In this document: positions 1 through 8,892 of the stretch, piece after piece
How positions within the stretch are numbered: position 1 is the stretch's first letter
Layout: the number at the start of each line of letters is the position of its first letter
Assembly (NCBI RefSeq): GCF_000177675.1
Contig: NZ_ADGX01000067.1
Location: 1 to 46,306 of the forward strand
Source: Parafrankia sp. EUN1f
GTDB taxonomy: Bacteria; Actinomycetota; Actinomycetes; Frankiales; Frankiaceae
DNA: 46,306 nucleotides
Reading direction: 5' to 3'
The notes under the pieces: generated by a model
Database searches by the model: none
Told to the model about the DNA's origin: nothing
The model's input: only the letters and a program-made list of their open reading frames with translations
Translations under genes and position numbers: made by a program

Positions 1-147
1 CGCCACCGGCGTCAACGATCAGGACCTGCAGGCCCCACCGGCCGGCGACGGCCACCATCTGGCGCGGCGCGTTCGGCGGCAGCTGGGCTTCGTACGGCGT
101 GGCGCAGTGGGAGTCGATGATGCCCCGCTGGGTGTCGACTGCTCGTA
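1..147 (-). other. unidentified coding-like segment joined to the ubiD gene
   Basis: The leftmost ~147 bases do not continue the UbiD protein. On the minus strand a second frame is open to the window edge and has strong GC bias at third positions. It reads VDTQRGIIDSHC, then ATPYEAQLPPNAPRQM, then VAVAGRWGLQVLIVDAGG. I do not recognise the family. It may be the inner part of a gene that continues beyond the window, left there by an insertion, deletion or assembly join. No inverted repeat or target duplication can be judged because only one side is visible. Confidence 0.35.
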
Positions 148-1443
148 GGAGGCGTGGTCGAGGTGGTCCACCGGCCCCACCGTGGTGACCAGGTCATGCG
201 CGTAGTCCACATTGCCGAAGGCCCGCCAGGCCACCTCGTGGTAGTCGTGCACGTCACAGTCGGCGTCGACGACGACGATCAGCTTCGACAGCGACAGCAG
301 GCCGGCCCCCCAGACCGCGTTCATGACCTTCTGCGCGTGCTTGGGGAAGCGCTTCTCGATCGACACGATCGCGCAGTTGTGGAAGACCCCGGCCTCGGGC
401 AGGTCGTAGTCGACGATCTCAGGGATCATCATCCGGATCAGTGGCAGGAAGATCCGCTCGGTGGCCTTGCCCATCGGCCCGTCCTCCTGGGGGGGACGCC
501 CGACCACGATGCTCTGGAAGACGGGGTCGCGCTGCATCGTCATCACGTCGATGTGCAGGGCGGGGAACGGCTCGATCGGGGTGTAGAAGCCGGTGTGGTC
601 GCCGAAGGGGCCCTCGGGGATCCGCTCCCCCGGCTCCAGCCAGCCTTCCAGCACGACCTGGGCGTTCGCCGGGACCTGGAGCGGAACGGTCAGGCAGTCG
701 ACCATCTCGACCCGCTCCCGGCGCAGGAACCCGGCGAAAAGGTACTCGTCGATGTCGGCCGGCAGCGGCGCCGAGGAGGCGTAGGTCACGGCCGGATCAC
801 AGCCGAACGCGATGGCGACCGGCAGCCGCTCACCGCGCCGCTCGGCGACCGCGTGGTGCGCGTTGGAGTCCTTGTGGATCTGCCAGTGCATCCCCACCGT
901 GCGGGAGTCGTGCTGCTGCAACCGGTACATCCCGAGGTTGCGCGCGCCGGTCTCCGGATGCTTCGTGTGGGTCAGCCCCAGGTTCAGGAACGGCCCGCCG
1001 TCACGGGGCCAGGCGTGCACGCCCGGCAGCAGGTCCAGATCGACGTCCGACCCCTTGAGGACGACCTCCTGGCAGGGAGCCGTCCGGACCTTGCGGGGCG
1101 GCAGCGAGGTGAGCTGGGCCGCCTTGCCCAGAGCCGAGCGCAGGCCACCGAGCCCCACCGGCAGCTCGGGCCGCAGCAGCTCGCCGATGCGGGTGCCGAT
1201 GTCGTCCAGGCGCTCGACGCCGAGCGCCGCCGCCATCCGTGCCTCGGTGCCGAAGAGGTTGATGGCCAGCGGCATGTCGGCGCCCTTGGGCTTCTCGAAC
1301 AGCAGCGCGGGCCCGCCGGCACGGACGACCCTGGTGACGATCTCCGTCACCTCCAGGCGGGGGTCGACGGGAACCCGCACTCGGCGCAGATCGCCGCCGC
1401 GGTCGAGATGCGTCAGAAACGCGCGGAGATCCGCCCAGGCCAT
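19..1443 (-). CDS. UbiD-family decarboxylase with replaced C-terminus
   Basis: UbiD enzymes use prenylated FMN to decarboxylate aromatic or unsaturated acids; in actinobacteria close relatives are annotated as menaquinone-pathway decarboxylases. The protein opens MAWADLRAFLTHLD and carries the conserved family stretches GPALLFEKPKG, PEGPFGDHTGFY and PHAQKVMNAVWG. I chose ATG at 1443 because homologues begin there; ATG at 1452 and GTG at 1566 are in frame. Similarity stops at DHLDHASYEQ (plus-strand 139-150), where the family normally continues with FWGGK and about 40 further residues. Instead the frame runs ~40 Arg/Ser/Pro-rich residues to a stop at 19-21. The natural C-terminal segment is therefore missing, and the gene is probably broken or misjoined. 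The loss could impair folding or oligomerisation. Confidence 0.8.
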   Translation of the reverse strand: MAWADLRAFLTHLDRGGDLRRVRVPVDPRLEVTEIVTRVVRAGGPALLFEKPKGADMPLAINLFGTEARMAAALGVERLDDIGTRIGELLRPELPVGLGGLRSALGKAAQLTSLPPRKVRTAPCQEVVLKGSDVDLDLLPGVHAWPRDGGPFLNLGLTHTKHPETGARNLGMYRLQQHDSRTVGMHWQIHKDSNAHHAVAERRGERLPVAIAFGCDPAVTYASSAPLPADIDEYLFAGFLRRERVEMVDCLTVPLQVPANAQVVLEGWLEPGERIPEGPFGDHTGFYTPIEPFPALHIDVMTMQRDPVFQSIVVGRPPQEDGPMGKATERIFLPLIRMMIPEIVDYDLPEAGVFHNCAIVSIEKRFPKHAQKVMNAVWGAGLLSLSKLIVVVDADCDVHDYHEVAWRAFGNVDYAHDLVTTVGPVDHLDHASYEQSTPSGASSTPTAPRRTKPSCRRTRRARWWPSPAGGACRS

Positions 1444-1837
1444 GACGTCCATCTTTGCAGCGTCGACCGGGAGCCGCCGGACGTACCCTGTCTGGAGACG
1501 CTTCAAGCGCCTGACGCGCCCCCCTTCGCGGCGAGTGAACATCGCCTTCGCCGACCGCTGGGACACGACATCCGGCCGGGAGGCACACTAGGGGCACACC
1601 AGGCGTCCATCTCAGGCCGCATGGATCCGGGACAGAACCGGCCGAACCTCGATGCGCGGTTGGGGGGCCACGGTCAGTGACCGGGGCTCGGAGCCGTCAC
1701 CGAGCCGGGGCCACGCGCTGCCTGCGGCGGCCGGGTGAAACCGGCAGATCTTCGACCATGGGCACGCCGCGCGGCGATGCCACGGGGAGCCGAGCCGCGT
1801 ACGCGGTCACGGCGTGAGGGAGAGGAGCGGTCGACCT
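1444..1837. other. intergenic region between divergent genes
   Basis: This 394-base gap lies between the divergently read ubiD-like and PLDc_N-like genes, so it should hold promoters for both. Long frames cross it but have codon bias unlike the real genes here. I could not identify a convincing -10/-35 pair or operator. Confidence 0.4.
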
Positions 1838-2257
1838 GTGCTTGGTCTCGCGCTGACATTCCTGGTCATCGGTGTCTGGGCGTTCTCGGTCATCGACGTG
1901 ATCGGCACACCCGCCCAGGCCGTGCGGGTCGTGCCCAAGCCGATCTGGTTGATCGCGCTGATCGTCTTCTTCTTCTTCGGCTCGGTCTGCTGGTTTCTGT
2001 TCGGTCGGCCGAGGGCCGCCTATGGCGTTCCCGGCTACGAACGCCACCGCGCGTCGGACCACCCGGCGTTCGGGGGCCGCGGGCCGTGGGGAACCGAGCG
2101 GCGAACCGCCGGCTACAGCCGCTCCGGGCTCTCCCGGGCCGAGATGCGTCGCCAGTCGATCCGCCCCGTCGGGCCTGACGACGACCCCGAGTTCCTGCGC
2201 GAGCTCTCCGACCGCATTCGTGGCGGGGACACCGAGCCCCCCAACGCACGGGGCTGA
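1838..2257 (+). CDS. small membrane protein with PLDc_N-like domain
   Basis: A short protein of 139 residues with two hydrophobic segments. The first is about residues 1-22 (LGLALTFLVIGVWAFSV) and the second about 34-55 (IWLIALIVFFFFGSVCWFLFG). They are joined by a short loop containing a Pro-Lys pair, as in the 'phospholipase D nuclease N-terminal' (PLDc_N) family of actinobacterial membrane proteins. The cytoplasmic tail is polar and Arg-rich and ends with an acidic helix (DDDPEFLRELSDRIR). I chose GTG at 1838 because GAGGAG lies about 10 bases upstream; an in-frame GTG at 1814 is also possible. No enzymatic domain follows, so its role is unknown. It converges on the cytochrome c assembly operon. 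Confidence 0.65.
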   Translation: MLGLALTFLVIGVWAFSVIDVIGTPAQAVRVVPKPIWLIALIVFFFFGSVCWFLFGRPRAAYGVPGYERHRASDHPAFGGRGPWGTERRTAGYSRSGLSRAEMRRQSIRPVGPDDDPEFLRELSDRIRGGDTEPPNARG

Positions 2258-2626
2258 AACCCGGCAGGTGGGCGGCGCCCCCTCGGCGCCTCTCGGCCAC
2301 CGCCCTGCTGCCCTTGCTGCCGGGCAGGAGTTGAGGATCGCGGTCGTTCTGGAGCCCGTCACAGCCTGGCATCGATCAAGATCGCTGGTCGGTGGACGGG
2401 GAGATTCACACTCCATGAACCTGACCGGGCCTTCGGTAGCCCGGCAGCCCCGCTTGGCGAGTCGCAAGTGCGAAGGATTTTGGTTGTTCCGACGACCGAA
2501 ATCCTTTACTCTTGCGGGTCATCGGGCGAATCTCTGCCCCTTTTGCCGCTCTTGATGTGAATTGCCGGCGCTGCGCGATGGTGCGGGATCCCCCGGTGGG
2601 TGGCCGTGGAGCCCGAAGATCTGGGG
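2258..2626. other. intergenic region between convergent genes
   Basis: This 369-base gap separates the 3' ends of the PLDc_N-like gene and ccsB. It contains the 52-nt hairpin repeat at 2464-2515. A possible degraded relative of one arm sits near 2332-2352 (GAGGAT, then CGGTCGTTC). No gene is supported here. Confidence 0.5.
2464..2515. repeat. 52-nt hairpin repeat, copy A
   Basis: The element begins GCAAG and ends CTTGC. Its core arms AAGGATTT-T-GGT-T-GT and ACGACCGAAATCCTT pair over 15 positions with two G-T type mismatches, around the loop TCCG. It aligns without gaps to copies at 11933-11984 and 41039-41090. It lies 112-163 bases beyond the ccsB stop codon, so it could serve as a terminator or mRNA-end element of the ccs operon. 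The same location also fits a REP-like or MITE-like mobile repeat. Confidence 0.75.
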
Positions 2627-3805
2627 TCAGACGCCCGCGTAGGAGTGCAGGCCGTTGATGACCAGGTTGACCAGGTAGTAGTCGACGAACAGGGCGCTGA
2701 ACGCCAGCAGCGAGACCGCCGCGGCCCGCCGCCCACGCCACCCGGCCGTCGCCCGCGCATGCAGGTAGGCCGCGTAGATGACCCAGGTGATGAAGGACCA
2801 GGTCTCCTTCGGGTCCCAGCCCCAGTAACGCCCCCACGCCGCCTCCGCCCAGATGGCTCCGGCGATGATGGCGAACGTCCAGATCGGGAACGCGAAGGCG
2901 ATGACCCGGTAGGTGATCGTGTCGAGCGTCGCCGAGGAGGGCAGCCGCATCACGATGCCACCACGGCTGCGCATCGCGCGCGACGTGTCGGCCCGGCCGG
3001 AAGCGACCTCGGCCAGGCGAGTCTCCCAGCGATCCTTGAGCAGGAACAGCACCGTCGTCACAGCGGACAACAGAAAGACACCGCTGGCGACGATAGCCCC
3101 GGCCACGTGGATCTTGAGCCAGTACGAGTTCAGCGCCGGGACGAGCGGGCCCGCGGCCACGTAGAGAACCGTCCCGGCGAAGCCCATCGAGAGCACGACC
3201 GGGACCATTACGAAGACCCCGAGCCACCGGACCGACTGGCGGGCCATCAGGACGAGGAACCCGGTCACCGTGATGAGGCAGATCATGGACGAGAACTCGT
3301 ACATGTTGCCCCAGGGGACCCGGCTGGCCGCGATCCCCCGCGTGACCACCGAGCCGAGGTGCGCCGCCCAGCCGACGATCGTCAGGACGACCGCGATCCG
3401 GCCGATCCACGTCGACAGCCCGGAGGCGGCGGGGTCCTCGTCGACCGCCCCGCGACGCCGGGACAGGGAGCCCCCGTCGGCCCCGTCGAGCGCACCACCC
3501 GCCTTCAGGCCGGGCCTGCCGTCGCCGGACGAACCGGGGGTCAGGACGTCGCTCCCACCGCCGGTGGAGGCCGCGCCGACCAGGACCGCCTGCTTCGTCA
3601 CAGCGGACGTCGGGCCGGCGACCTCCACCGATCCGGCGCCGTCGTCCTTCGCGGCCGCCTCCTCGGCGGTGGCGGGCCCGGCGGCCCGGCCCAGCCGGCT
3701 GAACGCGAACTCGGCGGCATAGCCGAGCATTCCGACTGCGTAGACGGCCATCGAGGTCCCGAACAGCACATCGGAAAGATTCGCCATGCCTTCATTGACC
3801 GGCAT
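2627..3805 (-). CDS. ccsB: cytochrome c biogenesis protein CcsB (CcsA/ResC type)
   Basis: System II heme exporter and ligase component, which with ResB delivers heme to apocytochrome c outside the membrane. The tryptophan-rich WWD signature is clear (WGRYWGWDPKETW), followed by hydrophobic helices and a C-terminal segment ending INGLHSYAGV. An internal hydrophilic stretch at about residues 40-120 is Gly/Ser-rich and separates the first helix from the rest. The ATG at 3805 overlaps the resB stop in TGATG, which indicates translational coupling; a second in-frame ATG lies seven codons in. It is the last gene of the tlpA-ccdA-resB-ccsB set. Length (392 residues) is normal for actinobacterial CcsB. 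Confidence 0.92.
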   Translation of the reverse strand: MPVNEGMANLSDVLFGTSMAVYAVGMLGYAAEFAFSRLGRAAGPATAEEAAAKDDGAGSVEVAGPTSAVTKQAVLVGAASTGGGSDVLTPGSSGDGRPGLKAGGALDGADGGSLSRRRGAVDEDPAASGLSTWIGRIAVVLTIVGWAAHLGSVVTRGIAASRVPWGNMYEFSSMICLITVTGFLVLMARQSVRWLGVFVMVPVVLSMGFAGTVLYVAAGPLVPALNSYWLKIHVAGAIVASGVFLLSAVTTVLFLLKDRWETRLAEVASGRADTSRAMRSRGGIVMRLPSSATLDTITYRVIAFAFPIWTFAIIAGAIWAEAAWGRYWGWDPKETWSFITWVIYAAYLHARATAGWRGRRAAAVSLLAFSALFVDYYLVNLVINGLHSYAGV

Positions 3806-6000
3806 CAAGGCTCCCGTTCGCTGGTGGTGCTGGTTGCCGCGTCCGTCCCGGCCGCGTCGGTTCCGGCCGTACCGGTTCCAGCCGTGCCGGTCTCGCCCGG
3901 CACGGCATCGGCCCCGGCGGCGTCATCCCGCGCGGTGCGGTCTTTCGCGGTGTGATCCTTCGCGGTCTCGTCCCGCACGTTCTCGTCCGGCGCTGTCTCG
4001 TCCGGCGAGTCCGGCGCGGACTCACCCTGCGCCGTCTCGTCCTGCGCCGTCTCGTCCTGCGCCGTGTCGTCACGGATCGCCTGGGCGACGGTGGCCAGCT
4101 CGGTGGCGAAGCCCTGGGCGTCCGAGCGGGACAGCCCGCCGATCTCCACGGTGCAGCCGCCGCCGGCCAGCGGCGTCGCCCGCACCCACACCCGCCGCCG
4201 CCGCACCCGCAGGCTCGCGATCAGGCCGGCGATGATCGCTATGGCTGCTCCCAGCACCAGCCCCTTGTAGGGGTCGGACTTGGTCTGGAAGGTGGCGAAC
4301 TCCCGCACGCCGTCCACCTCGAGAGACAGCCCGCCCGGCAGGCCGGTCAGCGTCCGCTGCTTCGGGTTGTTGGGCGCGACGACCTGGGCGATCAGGTTCT
4401 CGCCGGCCGGCCCGGTCATCGTGAACTGGGTCATGTCCCGGGTGTCGACGGTGTAGACGTTCTGCGGGATGCCCTCGTTGAGGTGCAGGTTGCCGACGAA
4501 TCCGGTGATGGTGAGCCCCGGGGCGCGGGCGGCCGGGTAGGTCGAGACGTAGCCGTGGCCCGGGTCGAGCACCGTCGTCGGGGTGAACACGCCGCTGAAC
4601 GCGAGCTGCTGCGGCTCCTTGAGCGCGCCGGTCGCGGGCAGCCCCGTGTCGGGAATCTTCACCGTGCAGGTCGAGGTGAACATGCCGTCGCGGGGGGTGC
4701 ACGGCACGTACGACTCCCAGACGACCTCGCCGGACTTGTCACGCAGGACGAAGTGCGGCGCGTACCCGTGGCCGACCAGATAGATCTTCGCGTTGCCGAT
4801 CTTCAGCGGATGGTTGACCCGCACCGTCGCGGTCTTCTTCGGAGAGTCGAGGTCCGCCGCATACGTGACGTCGGCTCTGAAGTCCGCCGGCTGGCCGTTG
4901 TCCTGGTACGTCGCCTCGAAGGTGTCGAGAGTCATCGAGAACGGCGGCAGATCCACCGGATCGACCAGCGCGCCGCCGCTGTAGGTGTCGTAGGCGATCA
5001 GCGTGTTGGCGAACCCGTTGCCGGTGATGACCAGGACGGAGCCCTGGTAGCCGAACCAGGAGCCGAGTCCCACACCGGCCAGCATCGCGACCAGCGCGAG
5101 GTGGAACACCAGGTTGCCGGTCTCGCGCAGAAAGCCCTTCTCCGCGGCCGCGGAGTGGTCGGGGCTTCCGTCGGGACGTCGGGCGTCAGCACCGGCGACC
5201 GCGACCCGGAAGCGGCGTTTACCCAGCACAACGCGGGCACGCGCCACCGCCTCGGCGGCGTCGAGCGAACTCGTCCAGGAGCTGCCGCCGGGCAGCCGAC
5301 CCGGGCGGGCCGGCGCCTTCGGTGGTGCGGTGAACAGCGCCCGGGCATGCCAGATCACCCGTGACCACAGGCAGCCGATCAGCGAGATGAACAGCAGCAG
5401 ATAGATGGCGGAGAACCAGGGCGAGCCGAAGACCCCGAACGCGGAGACCCGCTCCAGCCACGGAGCGATGGTGGGATGGTCGGCGATGTACTGCTCGACC
5501 CTCATCGGGTTGATGTTGCGCTGCGGGAAGAGCGACCCCCACACTGCGGCGAACGCCAGCAGGAACAGCAGCACCAGCGCCGTGCGCATGCTGGTGAGCT
5601 GGCGCCAGGAGCGCACGAGCAGCGCCACCGCGCCGGACCGGGTCCGCAGTCCCGCGGCGGCACCGGCGCCCGCCGCACCCGCACCCGCACCCGCACCCGC
5701 CGTGTCCACAGCCCAGGGGTTCCCAGCCGCCACGCCGCCGGCCGCCGGAGCGCCCGCGGCCGAAGCGCCTGGCGGGGCCGTGCCGGGCGGCGCCCACGGA
5801 CTGCCCGCCGTGTCGGATGCGTCCGGTGTTCCGGTGGACGCGTCCGACACGGCGGGCGGACTGTCCACACCGGGCGACGGCGTGCTTCGCGGGTCCCTCG
5901 GGGCCGGCGGGTCGAACGCCTCCGGTGCTTCCAGCACCGTCGGGTCGTCTGGCATCAGCCCGTCGACGTGTCCGGACGGGGCGGTGGGGCGTGCGGTCAC
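3805..6000 (-). CDS. resB: cytochrome c biogenesis protein ResB
   Basis: Partner of CcsB in system II cytochrome c assembly. The 731-residue product has an N-terminal ~115-residue Pro/Ala/Gly-rich cytoplasmic region. Transmembrane segments follow (ALVLLFLLAFAAVWGSLFP; FSAIYLLLFISLIGCLW; NLVFHLALVAMLAGVGL). Next comes a large extracytoplasmic ResB domain, then a last helix (GLVLGAAIAIIAGLIASL). The C-terminal tail is built from degenerate Asp/Glu/Thr-rich repeats (for example DETAQ). The GTG start at 6000 overlaps the ccdA stop as GTGA, so the genes are coupled. The acidic tail and Pro-rich head are not part of the conserved domain and are probably disordered. Confidence 0.9.
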   Translation of the reverse strand: MTARPTAPSGHVDGLMPDDPTVLEAPEAFDPPAPRDPRSTPSPGVDSPPAVSDASTGTPDASDTAGSPWAPPGTAPPGASAAGAPAAGGVAAGNPWAVDTAGAGAGAGAAGAGAAAGLRTRSGAVALLVRSWRQLTSMRTALVLLFLLAFAAVWGSLFPQRNINPMRVEQYIADHPTIAPWLERVSAFGVFGSPWFSAIYLLLFISLIGCLWSRVIWHARALFTAPPKAPARPGRLPGGSSWTSSLDAAEAVARARVVLGKRRFRVAVAGADARRPDGSPDHSAAAEKGFLRETGNLVFHLALVAMLAGVGLGSWFGYQGSVLVITGNGFANTLIAYDTYSGGALVDPVDLPPFSMTLDTFEATYQDNGQPADFRADVTYAADLDSPKKTATVRVNHPLKIGNAKIYLVGHGYAPHFVLRDKSGEVVWESYVPCTPRDGMFTSTCTVKIPDTGLPATGALKEPQQLAFSGVFTPTTVLDPGHGYVSTYPAARAPGLTITGFVGNLHLNEGIPQNVYTVDTRDMTQFTMTGPAGENLIAQVVAPNNPKQRTLTGLPGGLSLEVDGVREFATFQTKSDPYKGLVLGAAIAIIAGLIASLRVRRRRVWVRATPLAGGGCTVEIGGLSRSDAQGFATELATVAQAIRDDTAQDETAQDETAQGESAPDSPDETAPDENVRDETAKDHTAKDRTARDDAAGADAVPGETGTAGTGTAGTDAAGTDAATSTTSEREP

Positions 6001-7007
6001 AGCGGGGTCTCCGAGAATCCGGGCGCGTACGGACGCAGCTGGTCGACGAGGTCGGTCCAGGCTCCGGTGAGCTGAAGCGCTCCGACCGCGATCAGCAGGG
6101 CGCCGCCGGCCAGCGCGAGAAGCCGGGCATGGCGGCGAACCACCAGCAGTGCTCCTGCGGCGCGGCGGAAGGCGAGTCCGACGACGAGAAACGGCACGCC
6201 GAGGCCCAGGCAGTACATGGCGGAGAGGAAGGCCCCGCGCTCGGCGGTGGCACTCGTCGCGGCCAGGCCGAGCACGGCGGTTAGGGTCGGGCCGATACAG
6301 GGCGCCCAGCCGAGGCCGAACATCACCCCGAGAGCGGGGGCGCCGAGAAGCCCGGGCGAGGGCAGACGGTGGAACCGCCATTCGCGGTTGGCCCACGACA
6401 TCCGCGAGAACACGCCGGCGAACCCGAGCCCCATCACGATCGTCACCGCGCCGAGCACCTGGCTCAGGCCCACCTGATGGACCTTCAGCCACTGGCCGAG
6501 GCCGCCGAACGCGACCCCGTAGGTCACGAACACGATGCTGAAACCGAGGACGAACAATCCGGTGCCCGCCGTCACCCGGCCGGCTCGGCGGATGTCACCG
6601 ACCCATCGCGGCCACCGGGACGGGTCGGCGCGGCCCGCACCGGCCACCGCCGACGTGCCTGCCGGCACCGATGTCTGGCTGCCGGCCCCGTCGACCGCCG
6701 CTACCGTGGCGGCCGCCGAGCCCTCCGCGGCCGCAGAGACCCCCGCGGCCACCGGAACCGGCACCGTGCTCGCCGGCACCGTGCTCGCCGGCACCGTGCT
6801 CGCCGGCACCGTGCTCGCCGGCGCGGCTCGATCATCCGGCGCGGCTCGCCGCTGGAGGTCCTCACCCGACAGGCCGGTGATGAAGGACAGGTAGCCGGGC
6901 ACCAGGGGCAGGACGCAGGGCGACAGGAAGGACAACAGCCCGGCCGCGACGGCGACGGGTGCCGCGATCAGCAGCGGTCCGTCCGAGACGACGTCCACGA
7001 CACCCAT
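5997..7007 (-). CDS. ccdA: cytochrome c biogenesis transmembrane protein CcdA
   Basis: Moves reducing equivalents from cytoplasmic thioredoxin across the membrane to keep apocytochrome c and the TlpA-like partner reduced. The N-terminus (GLLSFLSPCVLPLVPGYLSF) carries the conserved Cys-Pro of the DsbD/CcdA family, and the second conserved Cys is in GLGWAPCIGPTLTAVLG. About six membrane segments are visible. Between helices one and two is an 80-residue Ala/Thr/Val/Pro insert with four in-frame copies of a 15-bp unit (6760-6819) encoding STVPA repeats. ATG at 7007 starts 7 bases after the tlpA-like stop, and the 3' end overlaps resB by 4 bases. Confidence 0.92.
   Translation of the reverse strand: MGVVDVVSDGPLLIAAPVAVAAGLLSFLSPCVLPLVPGYLSFITGLSGEDLQRRAAPDDRAAPASTVPASTVPASTVPASTVPVPVAAGVSAAAEGSAAATVAAVDGAGSQTSVPAGTSAVAGAGRADPSRWPRWVGDIRRAGRVTAGTGLFVLGFSIVFVTYGVAFGGLGQWLKVHQVGLSQVLGAVTIVMGLGFAGVFSRMSWANREWRFHRLPSPGLLGAPALGVMFGLGWAPCIGPTLTAVLGLAATSATAERGAFLSAMYCLGLGVPFLVVGLAFRRAAGALLVVRRHARLLALAGGALLIAVGALQLTGAWTDLVDQLRPYAPGFSETPL
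6760..6819. repeat. 15-bp tandem repeat, four copies, inside ccdA
   Basis: Four exact head-to-tail copies of GGCACCGTGCTCGCC. The period is a multiple of three, so the reading frame is preserved and the repeat codes for five-residue STVPA units in a cytoplasmic or loop insert of CcdA. Confidence 0.9.
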
Positions 7008-7014
7008 CGGGAGG

Positions 7015-7605
7015 TCAGGCCTCCGTCCGGAGCTGCGCGAGGATCTTGGTGAGGTCCTCGGGCACGACACCGCCGGTGAAACGCGCGGCGATGCGGCCCT
7101 CGGCGTCGAGTACGAGGGTCGACGGCAGCCCGATGGAGATCGGCCACCCCGCGGCGAGCGTGCCCAGCCGGTCGATGACGCTGTGGTAGGTGACCTTGAA
7201 GTCGCGGACGAACGCCCTGGCGCTGGCAGGCTCCTCCTTCTCGTCCACCCCCACGAAGGCGACATCGGGATTGTCGGCTGCCAGGGTCACCAGGTGCGGG
7301 GTCTCGGCCCGGCACGGCGCGCACCAGGAGGCCCAGAAGTTCAGCACGACGGGTTTGCCGCGCAGGGAAGCGAGGTCGAGCTGGTCGCCGTCGAGGGTCT
7401 CACCGGCGAGCTTCGGCGCGGCCCGGCGCTGAGCCGGGGCCACGAAGTCCTGCCCGGGGGCCTGTTGGACGAATCCGTAGCCCCCACCGCCGGTGGCGTC
7501 CACCTTGTTCGCGTCGGTGGAGCAGGCCGCCAGCCCGCCACCGGCGAGCAGCACGGCGGCGACGGCACCAGCCACCGTGGCGCGTGCCCGTCTTGTGTCC
7601 CGCAC
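7015..7605 (-). CDS. thioredoxin-like lipoprotein (TlpA/ResA family)
   Basis: Extracytoplasmic thiol-disulfide reductase that reduces the heme-binding cysteines of apocytochrome c, fed with electrons by CcdA. Using GTG at 7605, a 28-residue lipoprotein signal is seen (two Arg near the start, hydrophobic core, lipobox LAAC with Cys28). The thioredoxin fold follows with FWASWCAPC and the cis-Pro region GLPSTLVLD. A TTG at 7656 would add 17 residues in front of the signal and is less likely. The stop lies 7 bases before ccdA, so this is the first gene of the four-gene assembly operon. Confidence 0.88.
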   Translation of the reverse strand: MRDTRRARATVAGAVAAVLLAGGGLAACSTDANKVDATGGGGYGFVQQAPGQDFVAPAQRRAAPKLAGETLDGDQLDLASLRGKPVVLNFWASWCAPCRAETPHLVTLAADNPDVAFVGVDEKEEPASARAFVRDFKVTYHSVIDRLGTLAAGWPISIGLPSTLVLDAEGRIAARFTGGVVPEDLTKILAQLRTEA

Positions 7606-7868
7606 CCAGCCGAGGATGAGCCCGCTCCCTTCAACCCGCCGGAGTTCTACGACCAACTGTAGAACTACGTCTCCCAGAGTAGGTGCCCCGGAGGCCGCAT
7701 GGGCCGGGGCTTCGCCGTCCGACCCGGGGCCGTCCGTCCCGGGACCTTCGTCGCTCCCCGCCGCCGGACCGGCACCGAGGCCGCCGCGACGCCACTGTGC
7801 GTGGGACTTCGCCCACTGGGGCGTGGGGCTTTGCCCGCCGGGCCGGCGCGATCCTGGTCAGCCTGAGG

Positions 7869-8873
7869 TCAGGCTGAGGCCACCGGCGCGTGGTCGATGA
7901 CGAACGAGGCTGTGACATCCATCCCGGTACGTCCGGGTGACAGTGCGGTGGCGAGCCGGCGCCGGAGCTCGGCCGCGTCGGTGTGATGGCCGCTGGGGCC
8001 CATGCGAGCCAGCTCGACCAGTTCGTCCGCGGCCAGGTGGAGGGTGAAGGTCAGCGTCTCGGACGTCGGCTGGGCGAAGTGGCCGGCCAGCTCCGCCGCC
8101 AGGCGGTCCCGCTTGCCCGGGTGGATGCCGACCAGCCCGAGTGCGTCACGCAGCTCCACCAGATGATCGTCGCCAGGGGTCACCAGGAGCAGCGCGCCGC
8201 CGGGCCGCAGCAGCCGGCGCATCTCCGGCAGATTGCGCGGCGCGAACACGTCGAGCAGGACGTCGACGGAGGCGTCGGGCAGCGGCCAGCGGTCCGCGAC
8301 GTCGAACGCGACCGCGCCGATGCGCGGGTGGGCCCGGGCCGCCCGGCGCAGCGCGAACTTCGAGACGTCCGCGGCGAGCCCGAGCCGGTCAGGACAGTCG
8401 TCCACGATCGCCGCGAGGTGGTGCGCCGTTCCCGCGCCGATCTCGAGTGCCAGCTCGGGGCCAGCCGCTGCCCCCGCCGCAGGCCCGGTGGGGCGGGCGG
8501 GGCTCGTGCCGTGGGTCAGCCGGGCGAGCTGGGTGAGCCGGGCGGTGAGGGGCGCGAAGTGGCCACGGCCCAGGAAGTCCGCCCGGGCACGGACCATCTC
8601 CGCGGTGTCCCCGATGACCCGCCTGGCCCGGCCGGTCCGCAGGTTCAGGTAGCCGGACCGCTCGACGTCAAAGGAGTGGCCTTCGGCGCAACGGAGCGCT
8701 CCAGGCGCCCCGGACCCGCCGGATGAGGGCAGGCCCGGTACGCCAGCCCGGCCCAGTGCTCCCGCCGGACCCGGGGCTCCCGCCGGACCGTCGGCGCCCG
8801 CCGGGCTGGGAGCGCCGGCGAACGGGCTCGCGCAGACCGGGCACCGCAGGCACCACAACGCTGAGTGGATCAC
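7869..8873 (-). CDS. 23S rRNA (guanine-N1)-methyltransferase, RlmA family
   Basis: SAM-dependent methyltransferase of the RlmA(I)/RlmA(II) family, which methylates hairpin 35 of 23S rRNA; some members (TlrB, MyrA) protect producers from macrolides. The N-terminal zinc site is visible as CLRCPVC and, after a ~38-residue Gly/Ala/Pro insert, CAEGHSFD. The typical SGYLNL motif comes next. The SAM-binding motif is LEIGAGTAHHL, with FAPRNLPEMRRLLRPGG further on. The Gly/Ala/Pro insert inside the zinc domain is unusual. GTG at 8873 is chosen because it precedes the zinc motif by only a few residues and leaves a 19-base gap to the upstream stop; there is no strong ribosome-binding site. Specificity (G745 or G748 type) cannot be decided here. 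Confidence 0.82.
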   Translation of the reverse strand: MIHSALWCLRCPVCASPFAGAPSPAGADGPAGAPGPAGALGRAGVPGLPSSGGSGAPGALRCAEGHSFDVERSGYLNLRTGRARRVIGDTAEMVRARADFLGRGHFAPLTARLTQLARLTHGTSPARPTGPAAGAAAGPELALEIGAGTAHHLAAIVDDCPDRLGLAADVSKFALRRAARAHPRIGAVAFDVADRWPLPDASVDVLLDVFAPRNLPEMRRLLRPGGALLLVTPGDDHLVELRDALGLVGIHPGKRDRLAAELAGHFAQPTSETLTFTLHLAADELVELARMGPSGHHTDAAELRRRLATALSPGRTGMDVTASFVIDHAPVASA

Positions 8874-8892
8874 CGCCGAGGCGAACCGGCCG

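Noticed and set aside
154-1680. 508-residue open frame on the plus strand
   Set aside because: It is antisense to ubiD, its composition is Arg/Asp/His-rich like other shadow frames, and it has no family motif.
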